A stretch of DNA of 64,000 nt, taken from NCBI RefSeq assembly GCF_958295425.1, contig NC_081153.1, positions 14,103,001-14,167,000 of the forward strand. The letters are read 5' to 3'. Shown one piece after another: positions 10,895-23,900 of the stretch. Origin of the DNA: Solea solea. Its lineage: Eukaryota; Chordata; Actinopteri; Pleuronectiformes; Soleidae. Below the pieces are notes generated by a model. It saw only the letters and a list, made by a program, of their open reading frames with translations. It did not search any database and had not been told where the DNA came from. A program made the position numbers and the translations under genes. How positions within the stretch are numbered: position 1 is the stretch's first letter; each line of letters opens with the position of its first letter.

Positions 10895-13800
10895 TCAGAC
10901 GATTTTGTTCTCCAGCATGGCGATCCTCTTCGACATGGTCTCTAGTAAGATTTTGTCAAGGAGAACATTAAAAGCGATCAAAAAGACAAGAATACATAAC
11001 AACACCATAAAATCCCCTCCCTCTCCACATCAGTTCACTTGTTGTAAAGGATATATTTTTTTGTGAGTGCCTGTAGGGCATCTTCTACTTTCTTTTGGAA
11101 CTTTACAAGGGAGTCACACTCACAAGGGTCATCCTCTGTGGGATCACAAAGCACAGGTTTTAAGTTAAGGTACCAGTGTGTAATAAGTTTTTGTTGTATG
11201 TCTGTCTTTAATAGCAAAGTCTGACCTTGGCAGATGTTAATCTGCAGCTTCTTGGCGATCTGGGTCATAGCCTTGAAGTCGGCGGTGTAGAAGTAGTGCT
11301 CTGCAGTCGGCTCAGAGGCGATCTCTTTGAGTTCATCCTCCACTGCATTGCCCACTCCAACAGCGTACATCCTAAAGCCTGAAACACACGCACATGCATT
11401 TGTCACATGACTGACATGGCTCTCATTTATTACAACTGAATCCTTCCTCTCCTTACCGTTTTCCTTGGCCTTCTTTGCAGCTTCTCCAATGTAGTCTTGG
11501 CTGCGTCCATCAGTGAAGACGATGCCAACCTTGGTGACTCCAGGCCGGGCACCCTGACCTGGGGTGAAGCTGTTGTCCAACAGATAGCGAAGGGCCTGAC
11601 CTGTCATGGTTCCCCTCTCCATGTAGGCCATCTTCTTCACAGCTTCCTTCAGGTCTTTCTTGTTGTTAAAGCGGCCCAGGGGAAACTCCTGTAGGAGGAC
11701 AGAAACAACACGTTAAGGAAGCAAAGGAAGTGGGTTATCGTGGTGATTATCTGCGCAAAAAACAAACAAACAGACATGTACCTGTCTGACTAAGCTGGAG
11801 TACTGCACCAGTCCAACATGAGCCTTGCTGTCAGAAACATCCAGTTTGTCAATGATCTGGTTGATCCACTTCTTGACCAGCTCAAAGTTCTCAGGGCGAA
11901 CGCTCTTGGAGCCGTCGATCAGGAAGACCACGTCTGTCGCGGAGTTGCTGCAAGCTGGCGACGACACGTACACAGACACACGTGCGGCATGTGATTGGTG
12001 CGGTTGTGGCAGCACAACAATCTCGTTTGGACAAATGCCGTCACACGGACGCACACTGGACGTTAACATACACACTCACCGCTGCAGCTGCGGCCATTGT
12101 CCATGAGGGTAAAGCCGTCTTTGCAGGCACACTTGAATGATCCGGGTGAGCTGATGCATACCTGCTCACAGTCGTGATCTCCAGTGGCACACAGGTCCGA
12201 CACTGTGTGTGTGTGTGTGTGGGTGCGTAACACACACACGTGCACACAGTAAATATGTTGACACACAAAGGAGGGTTGGGGTGTTTGGGAGTTAGGAGGA
12301 GAGAATGAAACTATGTCAGTTTTAAATTCCTTTTTTTTTAATGATCCACTGTGACCAGCAGGTGCCTGTTTTTAACACGGGTGGATGACGCATGAATCCA
12401 GTGGATCCTTAAAACAATCAGGTGGAAAAGATTGGAGAAGCCTTAATACACATCATCATGTAAATACAAATTTAAAGCTCAGGCTTATCCAATAATAATC
12501 CAACACTGCAAACATGCAGCTCTGTCCTTGGACGAAAACATCCGCAGCAAGACTGGCTGCTGTGAAATAAGTGCAAGGCAGCAGCCAGAACTGCAACAGA
12601 CTACGATAACGAGAGGTTTTATGAATATCACTGATGGATCTGTAATCACAGGTAGATCAGTCTTGACTCTCAGTAATGTGAGACTTAAACTGATGGCAAA
12701 GCATCAGATTTCCTTCCAAAAAAAAAGGGTTGTTCCTGCTCTAATGCCCTCCATCACTGGGAGTATTGGATGAGTTTGCATGGCCTAACTGTCATTTTGT
12801 TGAGGAAGGACAGAGGACAAAAGGGAGGGAACAATAAAGTGGAATGAAAAGATGACAGTTCTGACACCTTACCCTCAATATACTGTAGGGAAGCCAGCAG
12901 AGACCTCTCTCCATGGGATGAAGGCATGCATGGATAATGATTGTTCTTCACTGACTGTTTTTTTTTTCATCCATCCCTGATTATTTCCTTCACAAAAGAC
13001 TAATCCCTTTTTATCCCCTCTGCATCTCTAACTGTAAACAACAACAATCCCTCCTAAACAACCCCTATCTGTCCTTATCTTCTTACCTCTCCTCCTGACT
13101 TACCACAGAAGGCCTCCTGAAACTTCTTGGTGAGCTTTTCGATGACACTGTAGCTTTCCACGTAGTCCACGTGGTCGTCCAGGGGTTCACTGGCCATCTG
13201 CCTCAGAGTGCTCATGTCCACACGTCCCACACCGATGGCAAAAATCTCAATGCCGGCATCACGTGCGCGCTGAGCAACGTCTTTCACGCTGTCCTGGGGA
13301 CGGCCATCTGTCACAATAATGGCAACCTGTGATGAGTGACGTGAAAAGTTAAGACACAGTATGAACGGGAATGTGAAATGTTGTCAGAGAATCGATGTAA
13401 CGTGTGCATCTCACCTTGCTGACATCATTCGATTTCACACGAGCGCCCTCGCCCTCGCTGAAGGCCACGTTCAGGGCAAACTGAATGGACAGACCGGTCA
13501 TTGTCCCAGTGGACAGGGGCTCGATCTTGGTCACAGCCTTAACCAGTCCAGCTTTGGTGCGGTGAGTTTTGAGCGACACCTACAGTTGTGTGGGAGCAAA
13601 ATTAGCCAGGATTTGTGACACATTGTTGACTGAAAAGGATAATAAATCATTCCCATACCTCGTTCTTGACGCGGCTGGCATAGTTGACAACTCCCACACG
13701 GGTGGCGTTGGGTCCAACATCCAGTCCCTCAATGACCTTAGCCAGAAAGACCTTGACCTGCTCGAACTCTGAAGGGCGAACGCTGCGGCTGCTGTCGATG

Positions 13801-15348
13801 ATGAACACGAGGTCTGTTGGACGGGTTTTACACAAACCCGCCGCTGTGTGTGTGTAAGCGGAAAAAACGTGATTATCACAGATCATAGTTTTAATTATAC
13901 GCACAAAACATACAGGTTAACGAACAGGAAGAAAAGTGGAGCAGAGTGGAGAAAAAGGGTGGCAGTGAGAGGAAAAATGGGGGAGGAGTGGAGGGATGGA
14001 GACGGATGAGATGTGTATGTGAGAGAGTGGGTAGAAATAAAAAAACAGGAGTTATAAGGATGATGGTGAAGCAAAGATCAAATGAGAAACCAAGAGCTGT
14101 GAATCCAGTTTTTAAACCATTGCACAGATCTTAAGATACAAAATATTAAAAAAATCTTATCATTACTGACTAACTAAAAAAGAAAAAAGATAATTTCACT
14201 GCGTATGAGCATGGAAAGTGGTTCAAATTTCAGCTCAGCCCAAGAATTGAAATTCTCGACACATTCTTGCTGAACAAACAAACTTATTCAGCTGAAAACA
14301 CCAGACAGAGCTGCTTTATGTGTGTAAGAAGAAAAACAATAATGTGAAGGCGTCTGATGCTAATGACGCTAAGAGCTAGGATCTATTTTCATTGAGATTT
14401 TGGCCGTTTTTGTCTTCGTAAAACAAACTGCTGGTTTGCTAAAACTTCCAGCATATTCAAACATCACTGATCTCCCTTCTTGCCCTTCACCTCTCTCCCT
14501 CCATCCAGCCCCACCCCCCACAGCACCCCCCCACCCCCACACACACATTCAGCATCTGAATTGTGCAAATACATATTTCTGTTCAGCAACAAAATTAACC
14601 AATACATATAGTAATATTGTCTAATTGTCGATTTACCTATGTGAACGTTAGTATTATTTTTCTTATATTGTCGGAGGGGCAGCAAATGACCAAGAAGAAG
14701 GGCATTGAGCTTGTAACCAGAGGGTTGCCAGTTTAAATCTTGGGGTGCCCCTGAGCAAGATACCCAACCACCACTGCTCCCCGGGCACAGATAAGTGCTG
14801 CCCACTGCTCCTGTGCTCCTGATTGCTTGTGTTCACTGCCGCGGTGTAAAAACAATGGTCACATACACTATCACTAAATGGTGTGTGCAAATAAAACCAA
14901 TTACAATTCGGATTGATCGAAATTTGTGATGAATGAACACTGGAATTTTCCAATAGAACTTTAAAAGTGAAACACAAAAAAAAGACTTTTGTCTTTTTTA
15001 TATATTAATACAAATTCCATATAAAACAGCATTTATCAGTTGTGAGTCCTCTGGGACTTGCCAGTGCAACACACAAGCTTCAAGACTTTTAGAATGTCTT
15101 CATCTCTGGAATTGTAGTTCAGTGAGCGTACCCCAAAAGTGACCTCTACTGTGGTCAGGCCTGACACATTTTTGAAGACAACGAGAAAAAAACCAGTGTC
15201 AGGTGTGAGATTCAGACTAAACTAGGATCATTTTTAGGGGTTAAAGGTCATCTTTCTTACCCATGGCGGCAGCGGTGCGCATGTCCAGGGTGGCTTGAGC
15301 TCCTATAATGCCAAGCAGCAGCAGGACCAACAGCGGGGTAGGCGTCAT
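10895..15348 (-). CDS. matn1: Matrilin-1 (cartilage matrix protein), complete, 10 coding exons
   Basis: Secreted oligomeric adaptor of cartilage matrix. Coding exons in transcript order: 15348-15261, 13843-13659, 13579-13415, 13326-13104, 12202-12080, 11954-11782, 11688-11457, 11378-11226, 11135-11055, 10944-10895; 490 aa. Order of parts: signal peptide ([19 protein letters not shown], about 1-19), vWA1 (about 34-220) with MIDAS motif DSSRS at 46-50, one EGF module (221-261, six Cys), vWA2 (about 263-447) with DGSKS at 275-279, then Cys452/Cys454 and a heptad coiled coil ending LENKIV. Two vWA, one EGF and a trimerising coil is the matrilin-1 layout, and human MATN1 has a similar length (496 aa). 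All introns are GT-AG except the last, which is AT-AC (separate entry). Confidence 0.95.
10945..11054 (-). other. matn1: U12-type AT-AC intron splitting the matn1 coiled coil
   Basis: On the gene strand the 110-nt intron begins ATATCCTTT (11054 downward), the U12 AT-AC donor consensus. It ends TCCTTGACAAAATCTTAC: the branch motif TCCTTGAC has its branch A at 10956, 11 nt before the terminal AC at 10945. Joining the exons on these borders gives [21 protein letters not shown], a continuous matrilin coiled coil. With GT-AG rules the frame would instead stop after ILYNK. Matrilin-1 is one of the genes in which AT-AC introns were first described. Confidence 0.93.
14672..14910. mobile_element. tRNA-derived SINE in matn1 intron 1
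   Basis: Contains TTGAGCTTGTAACCAGAGGG followed by a decayed B-box-like GCCAGTTTAAATCTTGGGG and then GTGCCCCTGAGCAAGATACC and ACTGCTCCCCGGGCA. This is a widespread teleost SINE pattern. The 3' end is approximate. Confidence 0.65.
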
Positions 15349-18052
15349 GGTGACAGCGATGCGGGCGACGACTAAACGCAGGGGTGCAAGCAGGTCTGCA
15401 GACGGTCCTGAAGTGAGAGAAGCTGGAGAGGAGAGAGAGAGCAGGGCGAAGGGAGTTCCAGGCGAGGGGGACGGTCACAGAGTGAGACCAAATGACTGGG
15501 AGCTGCACGTTATCAATGCAAGTGCTTCACACCCTCGGCCCACAGACGGCCCCCCCTTCACAGATCCTGCGTGAATGTGTGTGTACGGGTAAATGTGTGT
15601 CTCTGTGGGTAGGAAAGGGAAATACCTGCTCTGGGAGGACCTAAAACGGTGGGCAAGGAAAGACAAACACACCTTGATATGGGAAAGATGGACAGGTATG
15701 TGTGTGTGTGTGAGTCAAAGTAGTAAAAGTGTTGTTGTGTGCGCGCTGTGTGAGCTCAGTGTTTACAGTGTGTGTTTGTGTGAGACTGGCTGGGGGTACA
15801 GGAGCCACTGGGGTTTGGTGCAGGAGAGCCCGCCAATGCAGCCACCCCAGGTTGGATTTGGCCAAAACTCAAATAAACACCAACATGAATTCCTCTTTTC
15901 TCCCGGTGTTCCCTCGTATAGCAAACACACATTTATGGTTCGGAAGTGAGGGAGAGCCGCCGCACACAGCCGACAGTGTTCCCGCCGCTCCGCATGTTGG
16001 CGTGTATGTACGTTTCTTCACAGCCACCAATTTCTGGATAAGTTGAGGCCAATTCCTGGTTTTTGCAAGTTCAGTTAAGTTCAGCGCTTCTAAATGACAA
16101 GTAATAATCTGGTGTTCTGTCACTTTTTTCCATCATTTTCTCTCATCCACAAATAGTCTCATTATTACATGTGTTATTATACAGCCTAAGACTGTAAAAT
16201 CAAATCAATGAAATCAAATCAATTTGATTCAGACTTTAACATATTTTGTTAGTTTACCACAAACTAACAAATTCAAATGTTCCTGATTACAACCAGATCA
16301 AAAATAAATCAATTTCCTCTCTCACCTCAACTTTTCCTCCATTACTCTCCACTCCACTGTCAGGTAAGCAGTGGGCCCCAATGGAGTAAACACTCTTTCA
16401 TCAATATGCTCACATACACATCTTTAATCTCTCTATAGGCTTCACATACACACAGAACAGAGAGCCCTCTTTTCCCACATCATCCCTCTCCTCCCAACTC
16501 AACCCTGCATTCCACCGTACACACACCCTTCCTCCTCCTCTACACACACACACACACACACAGCACAAACAAGCTGTAATTGAGGGTTTTTAAGAGGAGC
16601 GGTAGCTTGTGCTGTACAGTAACTGGCCTGAGACACAGCCGTGAGTGTGTCTTATAGTGGTGGTGACGGTTGGAGATGAAAGCTCTGCACAGTGTGTCAT
16701 CTCTGGGAATAAGCACTTCGAAGTGAAGACACAACATGTACATGTACACATATTTACGCACACAGTAGACACACAAACACACGAATTATGGAACCCAGTC
16801 TGGCTAACAAGAGGAAAAAACACAAAGCGGTCATCTGTATTTGTGACACACTCATGTATACAGAGTTCACACTACCATACACGCATATGTGTTGTCTATT
16901 TTCACAGAAATGGAAACATCATTTACAAAATGAACATGGCGATCTGTTGAAGAAGACTTGAAACTAGTGACCAGGCTTATAAATGAAGTGAGAAACGGGC
17001 AAATGTTCTCATATTGTTGGATTTAATCCGTTGGTTAGAAGAAACAAACCAATTGGATAAAATCACCATTAGCTTTCGAGACATGGACCAAGGGATTAAT
17101 AGAAAACCAATTCAACCGTTTTCTGATGCTGAGCACTAACTAAAATAAACATTTATGCAGCAGCAGTTATTAGTTTAGCTAATTTGTCGTCTGAAGACTG
17201 TGATTTTGCTGTATTCCCCTGCCTACTTGTCCAAAAAACCCTCTGCTAGAAAAAACATAAATCTAATACACTATGAAGACATGGAATATTTGCTTCCTTA
17301 CTGAAAAAGGGACATGTTCCTGTAAGTCCTCTTTCACTGCCAACAGCCCGACCGCCCCAGGTCTGTACAATAGTGCTGCTAGACCCATAGAGTAAACGGA
17401 AACATGTTTAACTCAAATAAAATATCTCCAGCAAAGCCACATGTGTGACACAGGGAGTTTTTATACAAAACCACATTTAAATAATGCCAATTTTAGAGAA
17501 GGTATTTAGTATCTACATGGTTGGGTGAGATATTTTTTCCCACTATTTGTCTTCGTTTTTGAATCTCACAAATAAATTGAATATTTGTTTTTCCCAAATA
17601 AATAGCTGTGATCCACAGTCACTCTGCCTGGTGTTCCCTCTCCATCCAATCCTAACACCAGTTTATTTGTTTCATCCTTGCAAAACAAACTAAATATCAA
17701 CACCAAGACTCTATTTGAAGCCGAGAGCCAGGGGACTGGTTTCAGTTTTGTCTCACGACCAATGTTATTATTTTCAATCAGTTACATCAATATACTCCAT
17801 TGCTTGACTGAATAGGAGCGGTTCCAGCATCCTTTCACTTTTTTTTTCTTCTCAGGCAGCACACTAGTGATTGCACACCGTCACAAAGTTGTGGAAAAAC
17901 TGCAAAGACGCCGTGTTTGACCACATCCATATATATTACAACAAGTTCCCTTTCTTCAAATGTCAGAATACTGAGTAAATATTGACGCGGAGGGATTCGG
18001 GTGGACTGAAGCATCCCATACTATACCTGTGTACTGGTATGGGAACATACAT

Positions 18053-18088
<36 letters not shown>

Positions 18089-18420
18089 CCTTGCAGACAG
18101 ACACACACTAGTGGTCTCCAGCTGTGCTCTGAGTACTCTTTGTTCATGTCAGGGAAGTCGTGGAAAAATTTATGACTGACTTAAACCTACATGAAGACCT
18201 CCTCAGTTAACACATGCAAGTTCACTGACACATGAATTTGAGGAAATCTGAAACATGTGCGCGTACACAGACAGACAGACACACACACACACAGTGTTAG
18301 GCTTTAGCTACACTACATATAACTGAAACACAGAGGGAAAACTCGACTGCACTAACGCTGAATAGTGCTCTAATGCTAAGGGATTCATTCCTCAAATGAA
18401 AGCGTTGTGTGTTTGTTTTT
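15349..18420. other. matn1 5' flank and intergenic DNA
   Basis: Upstream of the matn1 start ATG there is no obvious TATA box. A CTTCAG acceptor-like site near 15412 could mark a 5' UTR exon. Further up there are only CA/GT microsatellites (about 15700-15715, 16543-16562, 18055-18087) and AT-rich DNA. No coding exon is supported. Confidence 0.5.
18055..18087. repeat. (CA)n microsatellite
   Basis: About 16 uninterrupted CA units between matn1 and nobox. Confidence 0.95.
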
Positions 18421-18439
18421 GCACATTGTGGGTCACACG

Positions 18440-18848
18440 ATTGCACATTTTGGGTCACACGGTGGAGGAGTGGCTACCACTATTGTTACTATAGTGTTAC
18501 TATGAAAAACACCAGGGTTCGCAACCTCAGAATGAGGGCCTTTCTGCAAGTACCTACATGTGTGTGCGTGGGTCTCCTTAGGGTACTCCAGTTTCCTCCC
18601 ACAGTCCAAAAACATGCAGAGGTTAATTGAAACGCTCTAAAATGACTGTACGTGTGAATGTGAATGTGAGCGTGAATGGTTGTTTGTCTCTTTATGTTTG
18701 CCCTGCGACTAACTGGCGACCTGTCTAGAGTGCAACCTGCGTTTAGCCCTGTGTCAGCTGGGATTGGCTCCAGCGACCCTCATGTGGAGGATAAAGCAGT
18801 AGACAACGAATGAATGAATGAATGAATGAATGAATGAATGAATGATTT
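18440..18848 (+). mobile_element. SINE-like element ending in a (TGAA)n tail
   Basis: Starts with an A-box-like GGTGGAGGAGTGGCTACCAC and a B-box-like GGGTTCGCAACC. The body carries GTTTCCTCCCACAGTCCAAA, GTGAATGTGAATGTGAGCGT and CAGCTGGGATTGGCTCCAGC, a very common teleost repeat. It ends in about nine TGAA units at 18808-18845. Confidence 0.7.
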
Positions 18849-20810
18849 CTAATGTGTATGTACTTAGCTACTATCTTACTATCGAAGGACCAGTCTGACT
18901 ATTGGACCTTTGAGAAATGAGGCTGGTCCTCACATTTTGCCACAACTACAAAGGGTTATTTAAGACTTTGTTTAAGTTAGAATTAGGTTTAGGACATAGG
19001 TGGGGTTGTGTTTTGGGTTGGGCACATGGATGTTATGGTTAGTTTAAGAGTTAAGAGGCTGGATCAGGTATTCCCATTGAATGGCTCAAGACCCACAAAT
19101 GGGTCCCCTCACATGGTTTTGGGGTCGGTTGATGAATCTGGAGACATTTGAAGTTGTGATTAATTTATTATATCTCTCAGAAAGGGCTGGTTTACCTATT
19201 GAAAATATTAGATGTTACAGAAATTGTAGTAAAAAAATTATGTTTTATGACCAAATGCTATTGTCTTAATTTATGTTGCAAATTATGTTTGTGTCTGTTT
19301 GTTATCTTTTAAAGATGGATCTCCATATAAAAGCTTTATAAAACACTGGGCTAGAGAATGTGTTACTTGAGTGTTTGTCCTCACAAAGATATAAGTTGGG
19401 GTATGTGTGAATGAGTGTTCATGCTGCACTCCTCCTGCCAACAGTAATAACACAGGAGCCAGTGAGCAGGAAGAGAGAGCTTCATTAAAAACCCAAATAC
19501 AGCAGTTTCATAACCAACAGTTCTGTTCATCCCAGAACCCCCTGTGCTTCAAACACACTCCTCCTTCATCGTCTTCTTCTCCCTCCCATGCCTGCTGGCA
19601 GAGCCCACCCATCATCCTCTCCTCCTCCTCCCCGAGCATAAGCTCATATCTCGACTCTCCTCCCTTGTCCCAACGCCAACACTGCCTCACTCCTCTGTCT
19701 ACCTTCTCCTTTATCTGCTCCCCAGGTCCCTGCCACCTCCTTCTCATTCTCATCAAACAATTCCTTCTCTGACGCCCACATCCTCCGTGCTTCACTTCAA
19801 ACTACACTTTTATATACAGCAGGACTATGAACCGGAAATATTAAATAGAGTTATAAGAAAAAACTTTGTTTTACTTTGACAACTGAGAGGGAAAATGACA
19901 CACAGGTCCCAACGGTCTGTTCGAGTCTCAGGAAAATGCCTTCAGCTCTTTTACAGATGGAGTTTCGTGTGGGGATTAAGTTTCATCTAACCCCTTCAAC
20001 TGATCTGCATACAAAGAATAAAATCAGCAGAAAGTGCAGTAAATATGTAGGCACAACAGATAGCAACATAGATTCAAGGTTTTGAGCTATATTCAATGTC
20101 ATCTGGGATACTTCTACCTCAGAAACAACAGACTTTATCCGCCTTCAGTGGTTTAAAAACAGTCTCATACAGCTGCTCCATCTGTAACTGAAAACCATCA
20201 AGTACTTTCCAGTACGCAGTCATCACACACTGAAGCGCAGTGCCCCCGTGTGGTCTAAACATCTGCAGACACATCCAAAATGAGTCATATGCATATATTA
20301 GGCAGGGTTCAGATTCTTATGTCAATCAAAGGATCTCACAATCTGGTATATGGACTTTATGGACTGTTACCAGGTTTCAGTTAAGGTTGCAATAAAGTCA
20401 CGAGCAAACGGATGGATCAACAATTTGGAAGTTTTTATAATTTACACTTGAATTCCACTAAAATCACTAAATACTCTGCCTATTAATCTGTGCTGTGATT
20501 CAAATATCCTCAACACTGTGTTATTTCTGGGTTCACAACAATTAACTTCTTTAAACAACAGCACATCATAAGCATAATGTACTAACCAGTACTAAACCAG
20601 TCAGTGGACTGAACTGGCTCACTATATGTGTCTGTATATTTACAATTTACTTAACCTGAATCAAATTAAGTTTCTGGGTAACTCTATATTCTAAACTTTT
20701 AAAATACAATACCCATTAACACAACTTCACCCTTCTTCTCACCCCATACATACACCCACACCATCGAAATAGATTAAATGGAGAAATATAAAACCTTTAC
20801 AGAACAAACA
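18849..20810. other. Intergenic DNA between matn1 and nobox
   Basis: No gene is supported. 19550-19790 is a C/T-rich low-complexity stretch that opens spurious long frames on both strands. Nothing else stands out. Confidence 0.6.
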
Positions 20811-20994
20811 TTTATTATAGCCCAGCTAAGTGCAGCACAAATGAGCCTGCGGACATTAACATGTTTTACATCCGTCTATATATGTTAACATATATTTAGA
20901 TATATATATATATATATATACACATGCATACACGCAATACTACATTACTATTTAAGAAAAAAAAAAAAAACTCTTTAAACACACAAGCATGCAT
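20811..20994 (-). other. Probable nobox 3' UTR with polyadenylation signal
   Basis: AATAAA on the minus strand at 20811-20816, about 180 nt after the nobox stop. The stretch has an 18-bp perfect palindrome (20878-20895) and a short TA repeat. Confidence 0.45.
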
Positions 20995-23900
20995 TCAAAA
21001 ATGTATGGAGGAGAAGTCACATTGGAAGTGACTGTGTATCTCTCGGGGGCTCTCATACTCAATCTTGACACAAGGGGGCACTGGAGGGCTTTCTGGTGAT
21101 GCAGGGCTGACCTGAGAAGGTAACAGAGATGCCACCTTGGTTGGTGTGCTCTCTGCTCTGAAGTGTGGGGGACGCAGTGTGGACACAGGTGGAAGGATGG
21201 TGCTGCTGCTACTGCTGCTGCTGCTGCTACTGGTGGTGGTGTGTGATGAGCGCTGCGAGTTTGCTTGTAAGAGCCCGAGATCCCCCTGCGGACAGAATAC
21301 AGGGGGAGGCAGGGCGGTGGAGGAGGGTGGCTGATGGTCTCTAGCAGCACCCATGCTGGCAGGGTAAGATGAAGGACATCGAGTACGCTGGTGCACACCT
21401 GGCTGACTGAACATGCTACCCCACGGGTATGACTGATGCGCTGTGATCCCTCCTGCAAAGAAAAGCACACAGATTCACAAAGACGTGACAGTTGAGCTTT
21501 ATGAGAGATAATTTAGCAGAGGCTCAGCAGCAACATCCCTTAAACACGTCTATGTCAAACAACATACAGTATATGCCTATTTTTGACAGGCTTCTTCTTA
21601 AATGACACAGTTCAGACCTGGGACTAACATCCATCCCGAGGGATACAATCTTGAGTGTGGCTTGGGCAGCAACAGCCTGAGCCCGAGAGAATATTGACCG
21701 AACCAGACAAGCCTCCTGTATTTTTTTGTCCAAACCCGACACGGAGTAAGATGAAGCGTAATCTTACCAACGATTCTGTCTCCATCGGTCACTCATGTCG
21801 ATACACAGACTCACACACATCGCTGCACAGACACCGTCACTTACAGAAGGTCACAGGAGACGCAGCCACGACACATCCTAGTGCCAGATGTGTCCCGTTG
21901 GATGTAACGCTGTTCTCACGTGACCGGATATCTCAGGATATGTGTTAAAACCAGGTCTGAACAGTTACAGCAAGATAGACTCAAGATACTGTAGAATGCA
22001 CAGACATGTTCTAGACTGATGAGTCTCACCTCTTTATCTCCATCTAAATTCAAAATGGTGTGTGGTTATAAAATGTGGGGCAGTGCATTCATTTACAACA
22101 TCTCAAGTTAATAATATGCCAAGATCCTTTTTGCACAAAGTGACTCACCATGATGACCAGTGGACTGCAGCAGGATTTGTCCACTACTCTGGGACTGGAA
22201 GTAGGCGTGGCCTCCAGTGGAGTATGTCACCACACCTGTGGAGTTTCCCCCGGGGCCAAAGGTCAGGTAAGAGGTAGGGTTGGAATCTGGAGGGTTTGGG
22301 GTGAGGTAGGGGGACGGGGTGAGGTAAGCCATGCGAGGTAGAGCTGCTTGAGCTTGGTGCTGTGGTTGGCTGGTGGAGAAGGAGGTCTGAAGCGGGTAAG
22401 AGAGACTGTTGCTCTGCTGGCTGGACGTCAGATAGTCGAGTTTCTCCCCAAAGTCAAACAGAGAACTGTGGACAACATAAGGGAGAAATTAGTCACAAAA
22501 ACCAAAGCAGCGTGGACTTCCACAGACCACATGCACTAGGAGCAGCCACAGAGACGTTTATATTCAGTGCCACATGTGCATCAATATGCTTCGAACCGCA
22601 AGGCAGTGCACTGAGTTGTCTGGATAAACAGGAAGTCAACAAGATTATGTCTGCCAATCGTTGCATATAGTGGTTACACTGGAATAGATACAGCAAACAC
22701 TGTTACCATCAGTCAGATGTGGTTTGATTCCTGGCTCCGCTAGTCTACATGCCGATGTGTCCTTGGGCAAGACACTTGTGTGGAGATGGGTATGAACGAT
22801 GTGCGATAGAAAATGTGCTGCATATAGATGCACTGTATGAATGGATAAATGGCAAAAACTGCAGTGTAAAGCAGCTTTGAGTTGTCATGAAGATTAGAAA
22901 AGTTCTATACAAATACAGACCATTTACCACCATAACCACTTTAACCCGACAGGGGTTAGGTCTCTGATATTAACAAGGATAATTTAGTAAATCACCTGCA
23001 AGCTAACACACTAAAGCTACACTAATGGCTCTGTGAGGCTGTGGTTAACAATGCTTGAAGCTAAATTATGCCAGCATGCAAACCTGCTCACAACCCCAGC
23101 ATTGATTTGTCATCGCTGCGACTGTGCATGCCGCCTGTTAACGCTGCTCCGACTCCCTTTCCTGATTTCGATGTGTTGCCTCAGTCGTAAACAAATAAAA
23201 TGTTGACCAGATGATGACACCAGGCCACAAGCCGAGCTTGACATTTATTTAGTTATTTTTCTGATTTACTTGAGCATCGACTATTACTTGAGGCGATTTT
23301 GGGCTTATATACCTGTGTCCTCATATAGTTTTGAAAATAAAGGAAAACATTTTGTTTTGTGGAGAATGCAGACCATGACAATAAGATATGCTTCATAATC
23401 TGGGTAAATAAATAATTCAGTCACTTAAAAGTTTTTTCTTGGCTAAAAGTAAAAAGAGAGATCTCGAACACTTGCATGAGCCATCATTACATCTGTTTTT
23501 CACAGGATCCATGGTCATGTCGGCAGTCTGTCCTCCTGTCATCTCTCATACCGACTGTCCTTGCTCAAATCATCATCTAGTATTCATGTCACAGAGGGCT
23601 GTGAGCTGAGCTAACCTGATGTCAGTCTGCAGAGATTGCGTGTCACGGTGAGCTAAGGTGGAGCCGCCCTCCAGAGAATCGACAATCAGAGGTGGTGTTG
23701 GAGCCGGTGTGTTAAGGAGAGGTGGAGTGGGGTTGGCGGGGTTGTACGCTGTATTGAAAAGGGGAAGACTGGCTCGCCGCAAAGGAGGAGGGCTGTGCAT
23801 GGGACGGGGATGGTACTCCGTTAACCCTCCCTGAGCAGAAAGCTGGCTCCCATCTCTCACTCTGGACTGACCTGAGAAATTGAACACACAGAATTAACAC

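Noticed and set aside
14400..14977. Minus-strand frames of about 100 codons
   Set aside because: They overlap a tRNA-derived SINE inside matn1 intron 1.
19407..19879. Overlapping frames of 95-121 codons on both strands
   Set aside because: C/T-rich low-complexity DNA; both strands are open because stops are rare in this composition.
20952..21470. Second minus-strand frame of 172 codons over the last nobox exon
   Set aside because: Out of phase with the upstream nobox exons; the other frame gives a continuous protein and a conserved-looking end.
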